A DNA stretch of 64,000 bases from the NCBI GenBank assembly GCA_025617745.1, contig CM046871.1:30883579-30947578 (forward strand), given 5' to 3'. The position numbers and the translations under genes were made by a program. This DNA is from Heliocidaris erythrogramma. Taxonomy: Eukaryota > Echinodermata > Echinoidea > Camarodonta > Echinometridae. Below are positions 38,911 to 51,845 of the stretch, one piece after another (position 1 is the stretch's first letter; the number at the start of each line of letters is the position of its first letter). The notes below the pieces were generated by a model. It was given only the letters and a program-made list of their open reading frames with translations, was not told the origin of the DNA and did not search any database.

Positions 38911-39500
38911 TTGTCTTTTATTCATATTGTCTCATTTATTAACTTCATTAGTTTAATTGTACTCCGACGATGTAGGATAGACATGGGGTACATACCCTCA
39001 TCAAAGATAAAGTTGAGTTCTGGTCATGCAATTACATTGTGAAATAAACTTTCTCAAAGCGATTGGGAATGGTTGACCATGTCTACATAAGAATATTGGT
39101 GTATACTGTGAGGTTTTGAAATCATCAAAATTATAAAAGAAATTGACCAATTTGGCTGAAAAGCACATGCACTACACACATAAATTGGTATGTGAATGGA
39201 CACACATCTGGCATGAATGTTCGGCCGGAACACTACAGCTATTTCATATCATATTTCGAATATGAGGGCATTTGAAAGTGTTTGAAGAAGAATCCTTTTC
39301 AGGGGACATTTTTTTCTACTATGATGTACTTCAAAACTGACATAAATGGAATGAGAAAGCTAACAAGAATTTTTCACCTTTCCCAGAACTCAACCTTCTC
39401 TTTAAATAAGAAACACATTGCAAAATGTCTATCAGTCTTTCTTCTACATGGGTTTGCTTTATCGTTACTTGTGATACCAACAAGTGTCCAGGCATGCCTT

Positions 39501-40085
39501 GATCATATTTACAACTGTTTGTGAGGAAAGAGCGATTGGTTATTACTGTTACGTGGAACACGTAAGATGGTGATAATTATGCCTCTGTATCTGCCCTTCA
39601 GGTTTTAATAGTTCACAAACTTTCTAATCAAAATGCTGATTCATTTAGGTGCCATGCACGTTTTCGAGCAAATAGTATACTTGGCCTGCATTGCTTATCT
39701 TATCATATAGGATAAAAATAAGGATTTTTAATAATCATACCGGTACCAGGCAATACCATGAGAACAGACATGTGTGATTTTCCCTGTTGTTTCACGGTTG
39801 GGGTGGATGTCTAAAAGTGCGTGGGTAATATAATGTGAGAGGTTATCATTAATTGTATGCAGGCCTTCGGTGTTGGTGAATACCGAAACTGAATTCTAAG
39901 ACACGCGTGTTCATCACAGGATTACCACTGAATGCATTGCATCTTTAGTTGCTAGCTAGGGCAGTGTTTGTCGTCGAGGGTGTCCTTACACCAGTGAACA
40001 CAAACTACACATCAAGGATCAATGTCACTTCCAGTGTTCTATGTTCAGTCTAAAAACAATTGCTAAGTTTTAAACATTGATTTTT
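39501..40085 (+). repeat. Left arm of large inverted repeat, unit B
   Basis: Counterpart of 9370-9965. Confidence 0.7.
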
Positions 40086-40614
40086 TATTCACGTATTGCA
40101 GTAACAAAGGTTTAAATGTCGATTAAAACTCAAGGAAATGTTTATTACAAGAACAAATATCCGATATCATCCTTTTACTGAAACAATATTGACTTCTTTC
40201 GGATCATTGCTGCCTTTCTTATATATCATGTCATTCACAGCGGACAGGTTATATTTATGCTATCTTTGTCGTGACAGTCCACTGTCAATTACTTTTGTTC
40301 TTATCGCAATACGAATCACTGCTTGCAGTTCCTTTTAGATTAGTAAGCCATTGATTTAAGGAGCTTTTTGAGTCGCATACCTTATGCAGGCTTGATGGTT
40401 TAACGGAAAAATGAGGAGAAGGACGGTGACAAGATATATCATAAGACAAGAGGTTTGCAAGCACTTCAAATTGATTTTTACATTGGCCTATGAAGCACTA
40501 TAAACATTGAATCAAGGCCCTATGAAAGCTCATATAAATTGACTTACTTCAAAAATAAATAATTGAAGCACAAATCAGAGATTTTTTTTCCAGAATGATT
40601 TCAGACTTAAGTAT

Positions 40615-43600
40615 CTCATACTTGTCTTCGACTCATATTCCTTACATCAGCACAGACTTGCTTCAAGATGATTTTGACAAGACTTTACAAACATTTGGTC
40701 GTCATCCTTGCCATCTAATGTACAACTATGAATTCGGTATTTTGTTTGACAGAATTCAAGTTATTATTTACAATGGAATAAATTGCAAGGTAATAGATGT
40801 TGTAACTTTTTTTTAATAACAAGCTACCATCGTTGGGTATACCTGTACAAATTTTACACTGAAAGTGGAGCGAATGAACCTGGAGAAAAGTTCGGAAGAG
40901 GAAAACCGACTTATTTTGATAACCTATCACATGTATGGAAGATTTAATCATGAGGTTCCAAAGTTTTCCAGTCTCTTGAGAACTAACAGGTGTCATTATT
41001 TGATGGTTAGGGTTAGGATGTAAGATGGGGTTGAAGAAACTTTTCAAGCAGGTATGGGTTACAAAATACCTATGGTAAAAGGGATTTCGATTTCTTTCAG
41101 AATTATAATGCCCGAACCCAGTGGCCCCTTGCTTGACCATTGAAGAGATATGGAATGGTGCACATGCACACTTGTATATCATTTTTTGCACTGTTTGATA
41201 ATGAGACCGCTCGAGTTTTTAAGGTATTAAAATCCAAGTCCTAGTGTTCCAAGTTAACCAGGTTTCGCTTTAGAGAAACAATGTTTGGGGGCGGGGTGGG
41301 TGGTGTATAAGTTGATATGTGTGTTCGGGGGGGGGGGGGGTGTGGTCAAATTAACGGACATGACATTCAGACTTATTTGGGATTATTTAAAAAAAGCTAA
41401 GCAAAATCAAGAGCCCCAAAACATATTTCAGTATTAAGTGAAGCGGACGTTTGACCACCAAGGACATACACAGCAAATTCTTCCGGTCTTCCACTGATAG
41501 TCTGTGAGCCTGTCCCGAAATAGTAAACCCATTTTACTTATTAGGAGGTTTTACCCCTTAAAGTTCCTAAGACTATCCATGCCATTCACAAAAAGCTTGT
41601 CAGCTCGAACGAAGCCGCCGGGTTAGGCCCCCAGAGCGCCCGAAAGTGCCCCAAAGTCCGGTCGATTTCAACCCATCTAACATATGCGCCAAACTTTGTC
41701 ATTTTTTGGCATTTCAACCTTAATAACGAACTGTCTCATTCAATTCAGCTAAAATTTCGGGACAGGCTCCTGGCCTATGAATAGTATCTCATACTTGTCT
41801 TCGACTCATATTCCTTACATCAGCACAGACTTGCTTCAAGAAGATTTTGACAAGACTTTACAAACATTTGGTCGTCATCCTTGGCATCTAACGTACAACT
41901 ATGAATTCGGTATATTGCTTGACAGAATTCAAGTTATTATTTACAATGGAATAAATTGCAAGGTAATAGATGTAACTCTTTTTAATAACAAGCTACCATT
42001 GTTGGGTATACCTGTACACATTTTACACTGAAAATGGAGCGAATGAACCTGGAGAAAAGTTCGGAAGAGGAAAAGTGACTTATTTTGGTAACCTATCACA
42101 TGTATGGAAGATTTAATCATGAGGTTCCAAAGTTTTCCAGTCTCTTGAGAACTAACAGGTGTCATTATTTGATGGTTAGGGTCAATGTATGATGGTGGGT
42201 TATTGCGCTGGGGGTTATAGTGATGGGGTTGAAGAAACTTTTCAAGCAGGTATGGGTTACAAAAGACCTATGGTAAAAGGGATTACGATATCTTTCAAAG
42301 TTATAATGCCCGAACTCAGTGGCCCCTTGCTTGACCATTGAAGAGATATGGAATGGTGCACATGCCCACATGTATATCATTTTGTGCACTGTTTGATAAT
42401 GAGACCGCTCGAGTTTTTAAGGTATTAAAATCCAAGTCCTATAGTGTTCCAAGTTAACCAGGTTTCGCTTTAGAGAAACAATGTTTGGGGGCGGGGTGGG
42501 TGGTGAATAAGTTGATATATGTGTGCGGGGGGGGGGGGGGGGGGTGTGGTCAAATTAACGGACATGACATTCAGACTTATCTGGGATTATTTAAGAAAAA
42601 GTTAAGCAAAATCAAGAGCCCCAAAACATATTTCAGTATTAAGTGAAGCGGACGTTTGACCACCAAGGACATACACAGCAAATTCTTCCGGTCTTCCACT
42701 GATAGTCTGTGAGCCTGTCCCGAAATAGTAAACCCATTCTACATATTATGAGATTTGACCCCTTAAAGTTCCTAAGACTATCCATGCCGTTCACAAAAAG
42801 CTTGTCAGCTCGAACGAAGCCGCCGGGTTACCCCCCCCCCCCCCCCCCCCCCCCCCAGAGCGCCCGAAAGGGCCCCAAAGTCCGGTCGATTTAAACCCAT
42901 CTAACATATGCGCCAAACTTTGTCATTTTTTGGCATTACAACCTTAATAACGAACCGTCTCATTCAATTCAGCTAAAATTTCGGGACTGGCCTATGAATA
43001 GTATCTCATACTTGTCTTCGACTCATATTCCTTGCATCAGCACAGACTTGCTTCAAGAAGATTTTGACAATTAAGACTTTACAAACATTTGGTCGTCATC
43101 CTGGGCATCTAATTTACAACTATGAATTCGGTATATTGTTTGACAGAATTCAAGTTATTATTTACAATGGAATAAATTGCGAGGTAATAGATGTAACTCT
43201 TTTTAATAACAAGCTACCATCGTTGGGTATACCTGTACACATTTTACACTGAAAATGGAGCGAATGAACCTGGAGAAAAGTTCGGAAGAGGTAAACTGGC
43301 TTATTTTGGTAACCTATCACATGTATGGAAGATTTAATCATGAGGTTCCAAAGTTTTCCAGTGTCTTGAGAACTAACAGGTGTCATTATTTGATGGTTAG
43401 GGTCAATGTATGATGGTGGGTTATTGCGCTGGGGGTTATAGTGATGGGGTTGAAGAAACTTTTCAAGCAGGTATGGGTTACAAAAGACCTATGGTAAAAG
43501 GGATTACGATATCTTTCAGAATTATAATGCCCGAACTCAGTGGCCCCTTGCTTGACCATTGAAGAGATATGGAATGGTGCACATGCACCCTTGTATATCA

Positions 43601-44222
43601 TTTTTTACACTGTTTAATAATGAGACTGCTCGAGCTTTTAAGGTATTAAAATCCAAGTCCTAGTGTTCCAAGTTAACCAGGTTTCGCTTTAGAGAAACAA
43701 TGTTTGGGGGGGGGCGGGGTGGGTGGTGAATAAGTTGATATGTGTGTGCGGGGGGGGGGGGTGTGGTCAAATTAACGGACATATTTCAGTATTAAGTGAA
43801 GCGGACGTTTGACCACCAAGGACATACACAGCAAATTCTTCCGGTCTTCCACTGATAGTCTGTGAGCCTGGGCCGAAATAGTAAACCCATTTTACATATT
43901 ATGGGATTTGACCCCTTAAAGTTCCTAAGACTATCCATGCCATTCACAAAAATCCTCCGAAAGGGGCCCCAAAGTCCGGTCGATTTCAACCCATCTAACA
44001 TATGCGCCAAACTTTGTCAGAAGGAAGAATTATGGGTGTACATTACAAAAATATAAAAACTTACAAAAATTTCCATCGGGAAGGGGGTGTAACACGCCCC
44101 TGAAAAACACCAAAGTGCCCCTAGCTTTGCTGCCCAAAATGCTCTGGAAAAGGGAAAAAAATTTACAACCTTAATAACTCCAAAGTCATTCAATTCAGCT
44201 AATTTCGGGACAGGCTCCTGGC
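40615..44222. repeat. Tandem units of about 1.2 kb, three copies, unit B
   Basis: Unit starts near 40,655, 41,828 and 43,055 (periods 1,173 and 1,227). Each has the 350-bp conserved block and a G-rich tract of different length (about 41,326; 42,529; 43,750). One full copy more than unit A. Confidence 0.8.
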
Positions 44223-44805
44223 CTATGAATAGTTGAAGAGAAAATGGACTCTTTTATAGGATTTTTCTCTCCTATATAAACAGTATGAAGATTCTGTGTG
44301 TTTTGGGTTCAATGAGTCCAAATTAGGTAATAGCAGAGGCTTATAATTATACTCTAAACATTAATATAGTTTGTAAAATGATTCTTTGTCACAGCTATAA
44401 AAAAAATTGAGTGGCGTAAAGGACATGACACCTTCGTGCGCTTAAAAAAACCCCTATAATTAGTAATCTGTGGTTTATTCATCACAGTGTGAAACAAGAA
44501 TATCAAATCTGAAACGCTTGTAGTGTGAAATAATCAGAGCCAAATATGTTTTGACCAAAATTGTCGCCACGTTTTGCTCGAAATTGAGCTTTTTAACCCC
44601 TTCCATGCCACCAGATTTTTGAGCAACTGTCAAAAATGAACTTTCAATAGTTAAATATTAAGTTTCAATTATTTTTTTCTAAAGCAAACTTGACAAAGTT
44701 ATATTGCATATAGGAATAAACATTATATTGTAGGCACAGGTTTCTGTGTGAGCAAGTTTTCAAGCCATTCTGAGCCTAAACGAAATAGTCAACACTCCAA
44801 TATTT
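44223..44805. other. Unit B-only segment, no gene
   Basis: About 580 bp between the third 1.2-kb unit and sequence shared with unit A (GATTAGCCGCCCACGG at 44,813 and 12,069). No ORF or termini recognised. Confidence 0.4.
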
Positions 44806-45122
44806 GGGCGGGATTAGCCGCCCACGGAATGGTAGGGTGATGCACGTGAAACCATTGATATAACCAAATAAAGGAGCTTATTTGGAGAAATGCTGTCATG
44901 AGAGCACAAATATTTCTGGAGTTATCGCCAATTTTATGATTTCTGGCAAGTGGATATTTTGCTAGGAATTGCCCATGTTCCCTTTCCCCTTTCCCTGATT
45001 CCCTCACACACACAACACACACCCACACGCGCGCACACGCACCCCCACGCATACACACACACACCCAAGCGCGCCCACACATCGGCAAGTCCGTGTAAAC
45101 AGAGGTATACTACAAGAGAATA

Positions 45123-45545
45123 ATGTATAAAGTTGCAATGTATAAAGTTGCACTGTTTGTTTATCAGTCCATTCATAATCTAGCCCCGCGCACTACATTT
45201 CGAGTTTGTTTTGCCCCATCCAGCAATCACGTTATGCATTACGTTCAAGGTCAGACACTTTTCTTCTTCAAATCCCTCACTTTAATTCGTAGAAAGGTCA
45301 ACAAAATATAACCTTTTCTGGTCCTACTATAATTTGGAATAGTCTACCCTCAAACATTCGTTCCTGCCCTTCAGTTGAATCTTTTAAAAGAAATCTTAAG
45401 ACTTATTTGTTTTTTCTATGATTGGATTTGGTTGTGTGCACTTGGAGAGCAAAATAATTACGTTGTTTAATTTTTTCTTACTGTAAAGCGCCTTGAGCAT
45501 GTTATGGTAAGGCGCTATATAAATAGCAATATGTATGTATGAACA
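45123..45545 (+). pseudogene. CR1-like LINE 3' end, decayed, unit B
   Basis: Counterpart of 12704-13100 with different indels and a shorter ATGT tail. Confidence 0.6.
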
Positions 45546-45927
45546 TGTAAAACCCACCGTCATAATCTAACATCACCAATCACAAAAATCACACCCGTTT
45601 ATTTTCAAGTTGATTAATTTTAGCTTTACCTTGTTCATTGTAGTGTAATAGGTCATAAATGCCAGTCTCTAGATTTCTCCGCTTGGAAATTGACATATTT
45701 TTGTATCATTTTCTATTCGCGTTTCCCATCCCCTCTCCATTTCTTTCTCTCCCCCCTCCATATTTCCATTGTCTCCGTTTCAATTAGTGGGCACGTGTCC
45801 CCTCTAGCTACGCCACCGGTCAGTTAGTTGGGAGATAATAAAAGTAAATTGTTTTGTATCACCGATGTTAGGTATTACCCATACCAACCTGAAAAGTTTT
45901 TTGAACCCCGAAGGCGTATGTGCAATA

Positions 45928-46358
45928 CAGTGGGTATCAAAAAAAAAAGTACACACTTTGATAATATCCTCCAGCCATTGAGTGAAGCCCAGGAAAAAAT
46001 CAATACAATTTGCTATGCCCTGTTGCTTGTATAAGAACGAGAGAGGCCGACACTTAACCCCTGTCTTGGGAGCATCCCGCCCCTCCCCATATCAATTCTG
46101 GAAACACCGTTGTGGATGTGCACTAATAAAAATAGGGTTAAGGATAGAATGACTGTTCCAGTCAATTATTGATACTTAAGAGAGAACATGCAGTTACTGC
46201 TTGATACTCACTTTGATCAAATTCAAGACCTAGGCATTTTTGCGCAAACCAACTTTTGTGAGTTTCACAAAAGTAGCCAGTACTCACTAAGCGTAAAATA
46301 TTGAAATTATATGATTTGAAGATATTTTCAAGGTGTGTACTTCTTTTGATACGCACTG
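45928..46358. mobile_element. Mariner-like MITE, unit B
   Basis: Same insertion as 13700-14124, inherited through the duplication. Confidence 0.75.
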
Positions 46359-46841
46359 TAGATCTCTAATCTCTAACACAGAAACCAACCGTCGTACATC
46401 AACCCCAACCATCAAACAATGACACCTGTCTATTCTCAAGATGATACAGATACTGTAGGTTTTCTAAATTGATAAATGAATACTCGATATATGCATGATA
46501 GGTATTGAAAATCAGTCAGTGGTTTTTCTCGTTCGAAATTGATTATGTCTTCATTTGCTCTGCATTTCATTACTTACACCTAACTTTCCTAGCTTCACCC
46601 AATTTCGAAAGTATTTCGAAAGAATTTCCGCCAGACTTTGGATGGCGCCTTCCTGAAGCGTGCGATAGCAATTAGTCAAATGTAATAATGCAGCTAGAGA
46701 GAGAGAGAGAAGGAAGGGGAGGGAGGGAGAGAGGGAATAAGAGAGACAGGAGAGAGGAGAAAGGGAACAAACACATGCACGGAATCATAAACTTATTCCA
46801 CCCCCACTCCGCATCTCCTCCCACTAAAAACAATTAATTAA

Positions 46842-47614
46842 AGGAGAATGAAACTCAACATACATTAGCTGATAATCATGTGGAAAATTGTCAGCATGTT
46901 CAAAATATCTTGAAAATACTCTGATTTGATTACTCAGTAAGGAGAACAGTCTCTCTAAAGTTTGCAGATTTCTTGCTAGATATTATCCCATGGGGGCTGC
47001 CATTTTGAAAAAACTGTGATGTCATTGCGGTACAACATGTCCATTTACCTTTACACAATGGATAAGATGTTGCATAATGAATAGCTATTGTACAACTAAA
47101 GCCACCCATGCAAAATGGCAGCCATCTTGGTACTCCCATTGTCTCGCACAGGTGATATCTAAGAGCAGTTGTAGGTCTTTGTCACTTCTTTGAAGAATTG
47201 ACAAACCTTTGTCAGACCAAGCATCTTACAAGTGCATGCCAAATCCTGCTTAACGAAAGAAACAGCTGAGCGAAATATCTTGACACAAATACAGGATAAA
47301 AGTATCTTCATTTGAATGTACATGACTACAAAAATGGTTTATTATGAGAAAATCCAGTGTCATGCATTCCACAGCTGATCATGAGTGTCATGGTAGCTAG
47401 TGTATAGATCAGTGGGTATCTCACAAATAGAACTGCTCTGACATTGCTTTGTAAAGAAAATGGCAGCCCCCATTGGATAATGTCAAGCAAGGAAACTGCA
47501 ACTTTTGGAAACACTGTCCTCCTTCTTCAATAATCAGTAATTTCAAGATATTTGTAATAGGCTGACAATTATCTACATGATTATAGACTAATGTTTGTTG
47601 CCTTTTATTCCCCT
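46842..47614. mobile_element. 773-bp TTAA-flanked element with long inverted repeats, unit B only
   Basis: TTAA at 46,838-46,841 and 47,615-47,618. Left end AGGAGAATGAAACTCAACA; right end inverted AGGGGAATAAAAGGCAACA. Inverted similarity runs at least 80 bp (ATAATCATGT, AATTGTCAGC, AAATATCTTGAAA). Unit A lacks it at about 14,605. No transposase ORF. Confidence 0.85.
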
Positions 47615-47659
47615 TTAAATATTTTTTTAAAGTGACACTGTCAGATTTCAGATTTGAAT

Positions 47660-48325
47660 TCACCTTATGAACTTATTAAACAGTGTTTAAAAAAAAATGT
47701 AATGGTGCTCACCCTTACAAATTATTTTAATGTTTTCAAACTGAACGTAGAACACTCGAAGTGACATGGATTCTTGATGTGTATTGTGTAAGGACACAAG
47801 CTCGATACCAAATACTGCCCTAGCAACTGAGGATACAATACATTCAAAGGCAATCCTAAAATGAAAACATGCCTCTGAATTCAGTTTCGGTGTTTCACCA
47901 GCACCGAAGGCCTTTTTAATTATAGGCCTAATTAATGATAGCTTCTCACAATATTACCCACGCACTTTTAGGCATCCATCCCAACCGTGAAACAATATAA
48001 AATATCACACCTGTCTTTTCTCATGATATTACCTGGTACGATATGATTTATAATTTATTTTTATCCTATATGATAAGATAAGGAATGTAATATTTGTTCG
48101 AAAACGTAGCAACAACATGAATCAGCATTTTAACCAGAAAGTTCGCGAACTATTAAAACCAGAAGGGCAGATTCAGAAGCATGATTATCATGATGTTACA
48201 TCTTCTACGGGAGGAGAACTAATTTTAATTTTAATTAGTTAAAAAAAAAAGAAATGATACCCAATTGCTATTTTTAACACAAACAGTTTTAAGTATGTTC
48301 ATTTTCGATGTGCATAAGAGTTAAT
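47660..48325 (-). repeat. Right arm of large inverted repeat, unit B
   Basis: Counterpart of 14690-15290. Confidence 0.7.
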
Positions 48326-48463
48326 GGTTTTCCTCGCTAGAAGTTAATATTTCTCTTCATTTCCTCTGCATAATAAAACGGTAGCTCCACCCGATTTTGA
48401 AAGTATTTAAAAATGTTCCGTCTGACTTGAGATGTCGCCCTCCTATATCCGTGGGTATAATAT

Positions 48464-48811
48464 AGGTAGGATGGCAATAGAGGGAGGATGTTAGTAGAGG
48501 TAGGATTGTAGTAGAAGAGGAGGATAGTAGAGGTGGATTGTAGTAGGAGAGGAAGGTAGTAGAGGTGGATTGTAGTAGGAGAGGATGGTAGTAGGAGAGA
48601 ATGGCAGAAGAGGTACGATGGTAGAAGAGGTAGAATGGTAGTCGAGGTAGTATGGGAATAGAGGTAGAATAGTAGATGTAGGATCGTAGTAGAGGTAGGA
48701 TGGTAGTAGGAGAGGATGGTAGGAGAGACTATGGTAGAGAGGTAGTATGGTAGTAGAGGTAGGACGGTAGTAGAGGACAGGATGGTAGTAGAGGTACGAT
48801 GGTAGTACAGA
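48464..48811. repeat. 17-bp minisatellite, unit B, part 1
   Basis: GTAGAGGTAGGATGGTA-type units, more degenerate than in unit A and without the higher-order structure. Ends at a 20-bp perfect palindrome ACGGATGGTATACCATCCGT (48,812-48,831). Confidence 0.9.
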
Positions 48812-49167
48812 ACGGATGGTATACCATCCGTATACCATATAGTCTACAGAGCAAGCCAACGCGACGTCTCATTTCCAGTTGAATCGCAAAGTTGAGTCGG
48901 CAAAATTCACTTTTTGAAAACGTAAATTCTTCTCACTGTTCACGTTTTTCCGTAGCCAAGACTAGCGCTATTGTTTTGCTACCGCCTGATTCACTCGAAA
49001 ATCACTGGTTTTGCTGCAAAAGGTGAAAATCAGGCACCACCGCTGCCTCCATGTAACAAGATTGGAATTCAGGTATACAGACACGCGCATGCGTGGACTT
49101 TGTTAGGTCAACTGTTCTACAGAAGTCACAGCTCTGTGTACATTAGCATGTTATTTACATATCATAA
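48812..49167. other. Non-repeat insertion inside unit B minisatellite
   Basis: About 350 bp unrelated to the 17-bp repeat, absent from unit A, beginning with a perfect palindrome. A 77-codon ORF within it looks accidental. Origin not recognised. Confidence 0.5.
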
Positions 49168-49355
49168 CAGTAGTAGCTGTAGGATGGTAGTAGAGGTAGG
49201 ATGATAGTAGAGGTAGGATCGTAGGAGGAAAGAATGGGAGTTGAGGTAGGATGGTAGTAGGAGAGAATTGTAGTAGAGGTACGTCCGATGGTAGTAGAGG
49301 TAGGATGGTAGTAGAGTTAATATGGTAGTAGAGTTAAGATGGTATTAGATGTAGG
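49168..49355. repeat. 17-bp minisatellite, unit B, part 2
   Basis: About 11 degenerate units between two insertions. Confidence 0.85.
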
Positions 49356-50726
49356 GTGGAAACCTTATCACTGTAAAGGTCACGTGGGACTTGTATACTT
49401 AATCCAAGGGCAAATTAGTCCTTCGATTTACTTTTCTTAAATTGTTTTAGAAATTATATTAAATGTATATATGAAGTTAATATAGTATATTCTCATGCAG
49501 ATTATACATACTTTTTTATATAATAATGAATAAGTAACAATAATAACATGAAGAAGTTTAACGAGGAATGATGATTAAACATGCATAAGAAGTAGTCCGT
49601 AGATGTGACTACATGTCAGGCAAGGCCCTGCTGGGTAGACACATGCACATCTGACGTTCGTGGAGAGAGAGAAAGTTTATGAAGCTATAACCAGTAGCCG
49701 TATTATTTGCAGTTATTATAAAAGGTATGTAGATATAAGTGAACATGATTATAAGCTTATTATAACCAGTGAAATAATGAGAACAACCATGTTATATTGA
49801 AATTTATCTTAGTGTTAGGGTTTGTTTTATAGATTGACTTGATTTGTGTAGTGTCTATACAGACAACTATACACGTGTTTTATACGAAGTCATTGCTCAT
49901 AATTTGTATTGGCAACTTTCGAAGGAATATATTGGATAACTGTTATATGAAATTGTAAATCGTTCATCAATACTTCAATATGTTAGCGATATTTTATCAC
50001 CTTGAGTGAGATGTATTTTACTGTCCGGACATACAAGAGTTCAATGGTTTTGTATCATGCTAATTAGATGCACTACTACTGCACAGTCAAACGTATAGGC
50101 GTGCATAATTATTCTTTTGTTGACTTTTTTGGATTGATGACTAGTCTGAAGCATCAGACTCAGCTAGTTAAATTATATATTTTTACAGAAATATTGTTAT
50201 AAATGGTAAATCCATACTGATACTTATTATATTCATTTTTATTTACCAGTAGCCACGTACATGACTGATGTGGGTTTTTTTTACCAGTTTTGGTGATGGG
50301 CACAACTGAGATGATGTAATTTTCTCTAACTTTACACGTATGACATATTCTGACTAGGGTAAGTTTTGGTCAATTTATTCCAATGTATAACGAGTAATTT
50401 ATCGAAGTCGGAATATTTGAGATTGATACACGTATTTCTTATTTCCGGAAATTCACAGATAATGTTTTAAAATCTATGTGTTTTTGGTCTATGAATTGTA
50501 TGACAATTGAATTTATGAAAACTGCATTATGTGTACAGACAACTAGCAAATTTGTATAAGATGACTTATCAAACTTTTCGTTTTATCTTACAATGTACAA
50601 TGCAAGGGTTTCTGTTTTCCATTATTTTTATCAAATAAACAAACGAGCATCCAATCAATGGTGTCTGCATTATGTTTGTTGTCGGCCAAGTACTTAGAAT
50701 GGTGGTGTCCAGCCCCACACTAGTTA
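49356..50726. mobile_element. Insertion of about 1.37 kb in the minisatellite, solo-LTR-like
   Basis: Single-copy, AT-rich, non-coding block interrupting the 17-bp array. Near its right end it has ATCAAATAAACAAACGAGCA (a poly(A)-signal-like AATAAA) and then a more G+C-rich tail, the order seen in LTRs. ACTGTA occurs at both junctions (49,370 and 50,726 areas), a possible target duplication. No clean TG...CA ends were found, so the class is uncertain. Confidence 0.3.
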
Positions 50727-51196
50727 CTGTAGAGGTGAGATGGTAGTAAAGGTAAGATGGTAGTAGGAGAGAATGGTAGTAGAGGTACTATGGCGGTAGA
50801 GGTGGAATAGTAGGAGATGTAGGATGGTAGTTGAGGTGGAATGGTAGATGTAGGATGGTTGTAGAGGTAGGATGGTAGTAGAGATAGGATGGTAGTAAAG
50901 GTAGGATGGCAGGAGAGAATGGTAGTAGAGGTACTATGGCGGCAAAGGTGGAATAGTAGGAGATGCAGGATGGTAGGAGAGGTGGATGGTAGGAGAGGTA
51001 GAATGTATTAGAGGTAGTATGGTAACTGAGGTGGAATGTTAGGAGATATAGAATGGTAGAAGAGGTAGTGTAGTGGAGGCGGAATAGTAGGACATGTAGG
51101 ATGGTTGTAGAGGTAGAATGGTAGTAGAGGTAGGATGGTAGTAGGAGAGAATGGTAGAAGAGATATGGTAGTGGAGACGGAATAGTAGGATGGTAG
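50727..51196. repeat. 17-bp minisatellite, unit B, part 3
   Basis: Continuation of the array, including GGAGATGTAGGATGG variants like those in unit A. Confidence 0.88.
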
Positions 51197-51198
51197 TA

Positions 51199-51401
51199 CA
51201 CTGTAAAAAAATATCTGTATTTTTACAGGGGAAAAATAGATTAGTTCTGTATTTACTCATAACAGCTAACCTGATGTTATTTGTACATCAATGTCATAGG
51301 AAAAAGTTATTAAAAAACTAATCTGTATTTTTACATCAGAATTTATGGCGACTCTGCTGACGCCAGATTTGCTGTAAAATTACAGTGTTTTTTTTACAGT
51401 G
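51199..51401. mobile_element. CACTGTAAAA-type MITE inserted in the minisatellite
   Basis: 203 bp with termini CACTGTAAAAAAATATCTG and TTTTTTTTACAGTG, TA on both sides, and 17-bp repeat units directly outside. Same terminal motif as the intronic copies. Confidence 0.8.
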
Positions 51402-51403
51402 TA

Positions 51404-51845
51404 GGGGTAGTATGGTAGTAGAGGTAGAATGTAAAAAGAGGTAGAATTATAGGAGAGAATCCCAATGGAGGTAGGATGGTAGTTTGTGTAGGATGTCAGT
51501 AGAGGTAGGATGTTAGTAGAGGTATAGGATATTAGTAGATGTATGATGGTAGTTTGTGTAGGATGTCAGTAGAGGTAGGATGTTAGTAGAGGTAGGATGT
51601 TAGTAGAGGTAGGATGTTAGTAGAGGTATAGGATATTAGTAGAGGTATGATGTTAGTAGAGGTAGGATGTTAGTAGAGGTAGGATGTCATTAGAGGTAGG
51701 ATGGTAAAAGAGGTAGAATGATAGCAGGAGAGAATCGTAGCGGAGGTTGATGGTAGTGGATGTAGGAGGTTAGTAGAGGCTGAATGGTATTAGGCGAGAC
51801 TGGAACTAGATTAGTTCATAGCAGAATTTGAATGGTAGTAGAGTG
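51404..51845. repeat. 17-bp minisatellite, unit B, part 4
   Basis: Units change to GTTAGTAGAGGTAGGAT and then fade out near 51,845, the right boundary of the duplicated unit. Confidence 0.85.

Noticed and set aside
40715..41191. 158-codon minus-strand ORF over a 1.2-kb unit
   Set aside because: Other units carry stops in the same frame, and no family is recognised.
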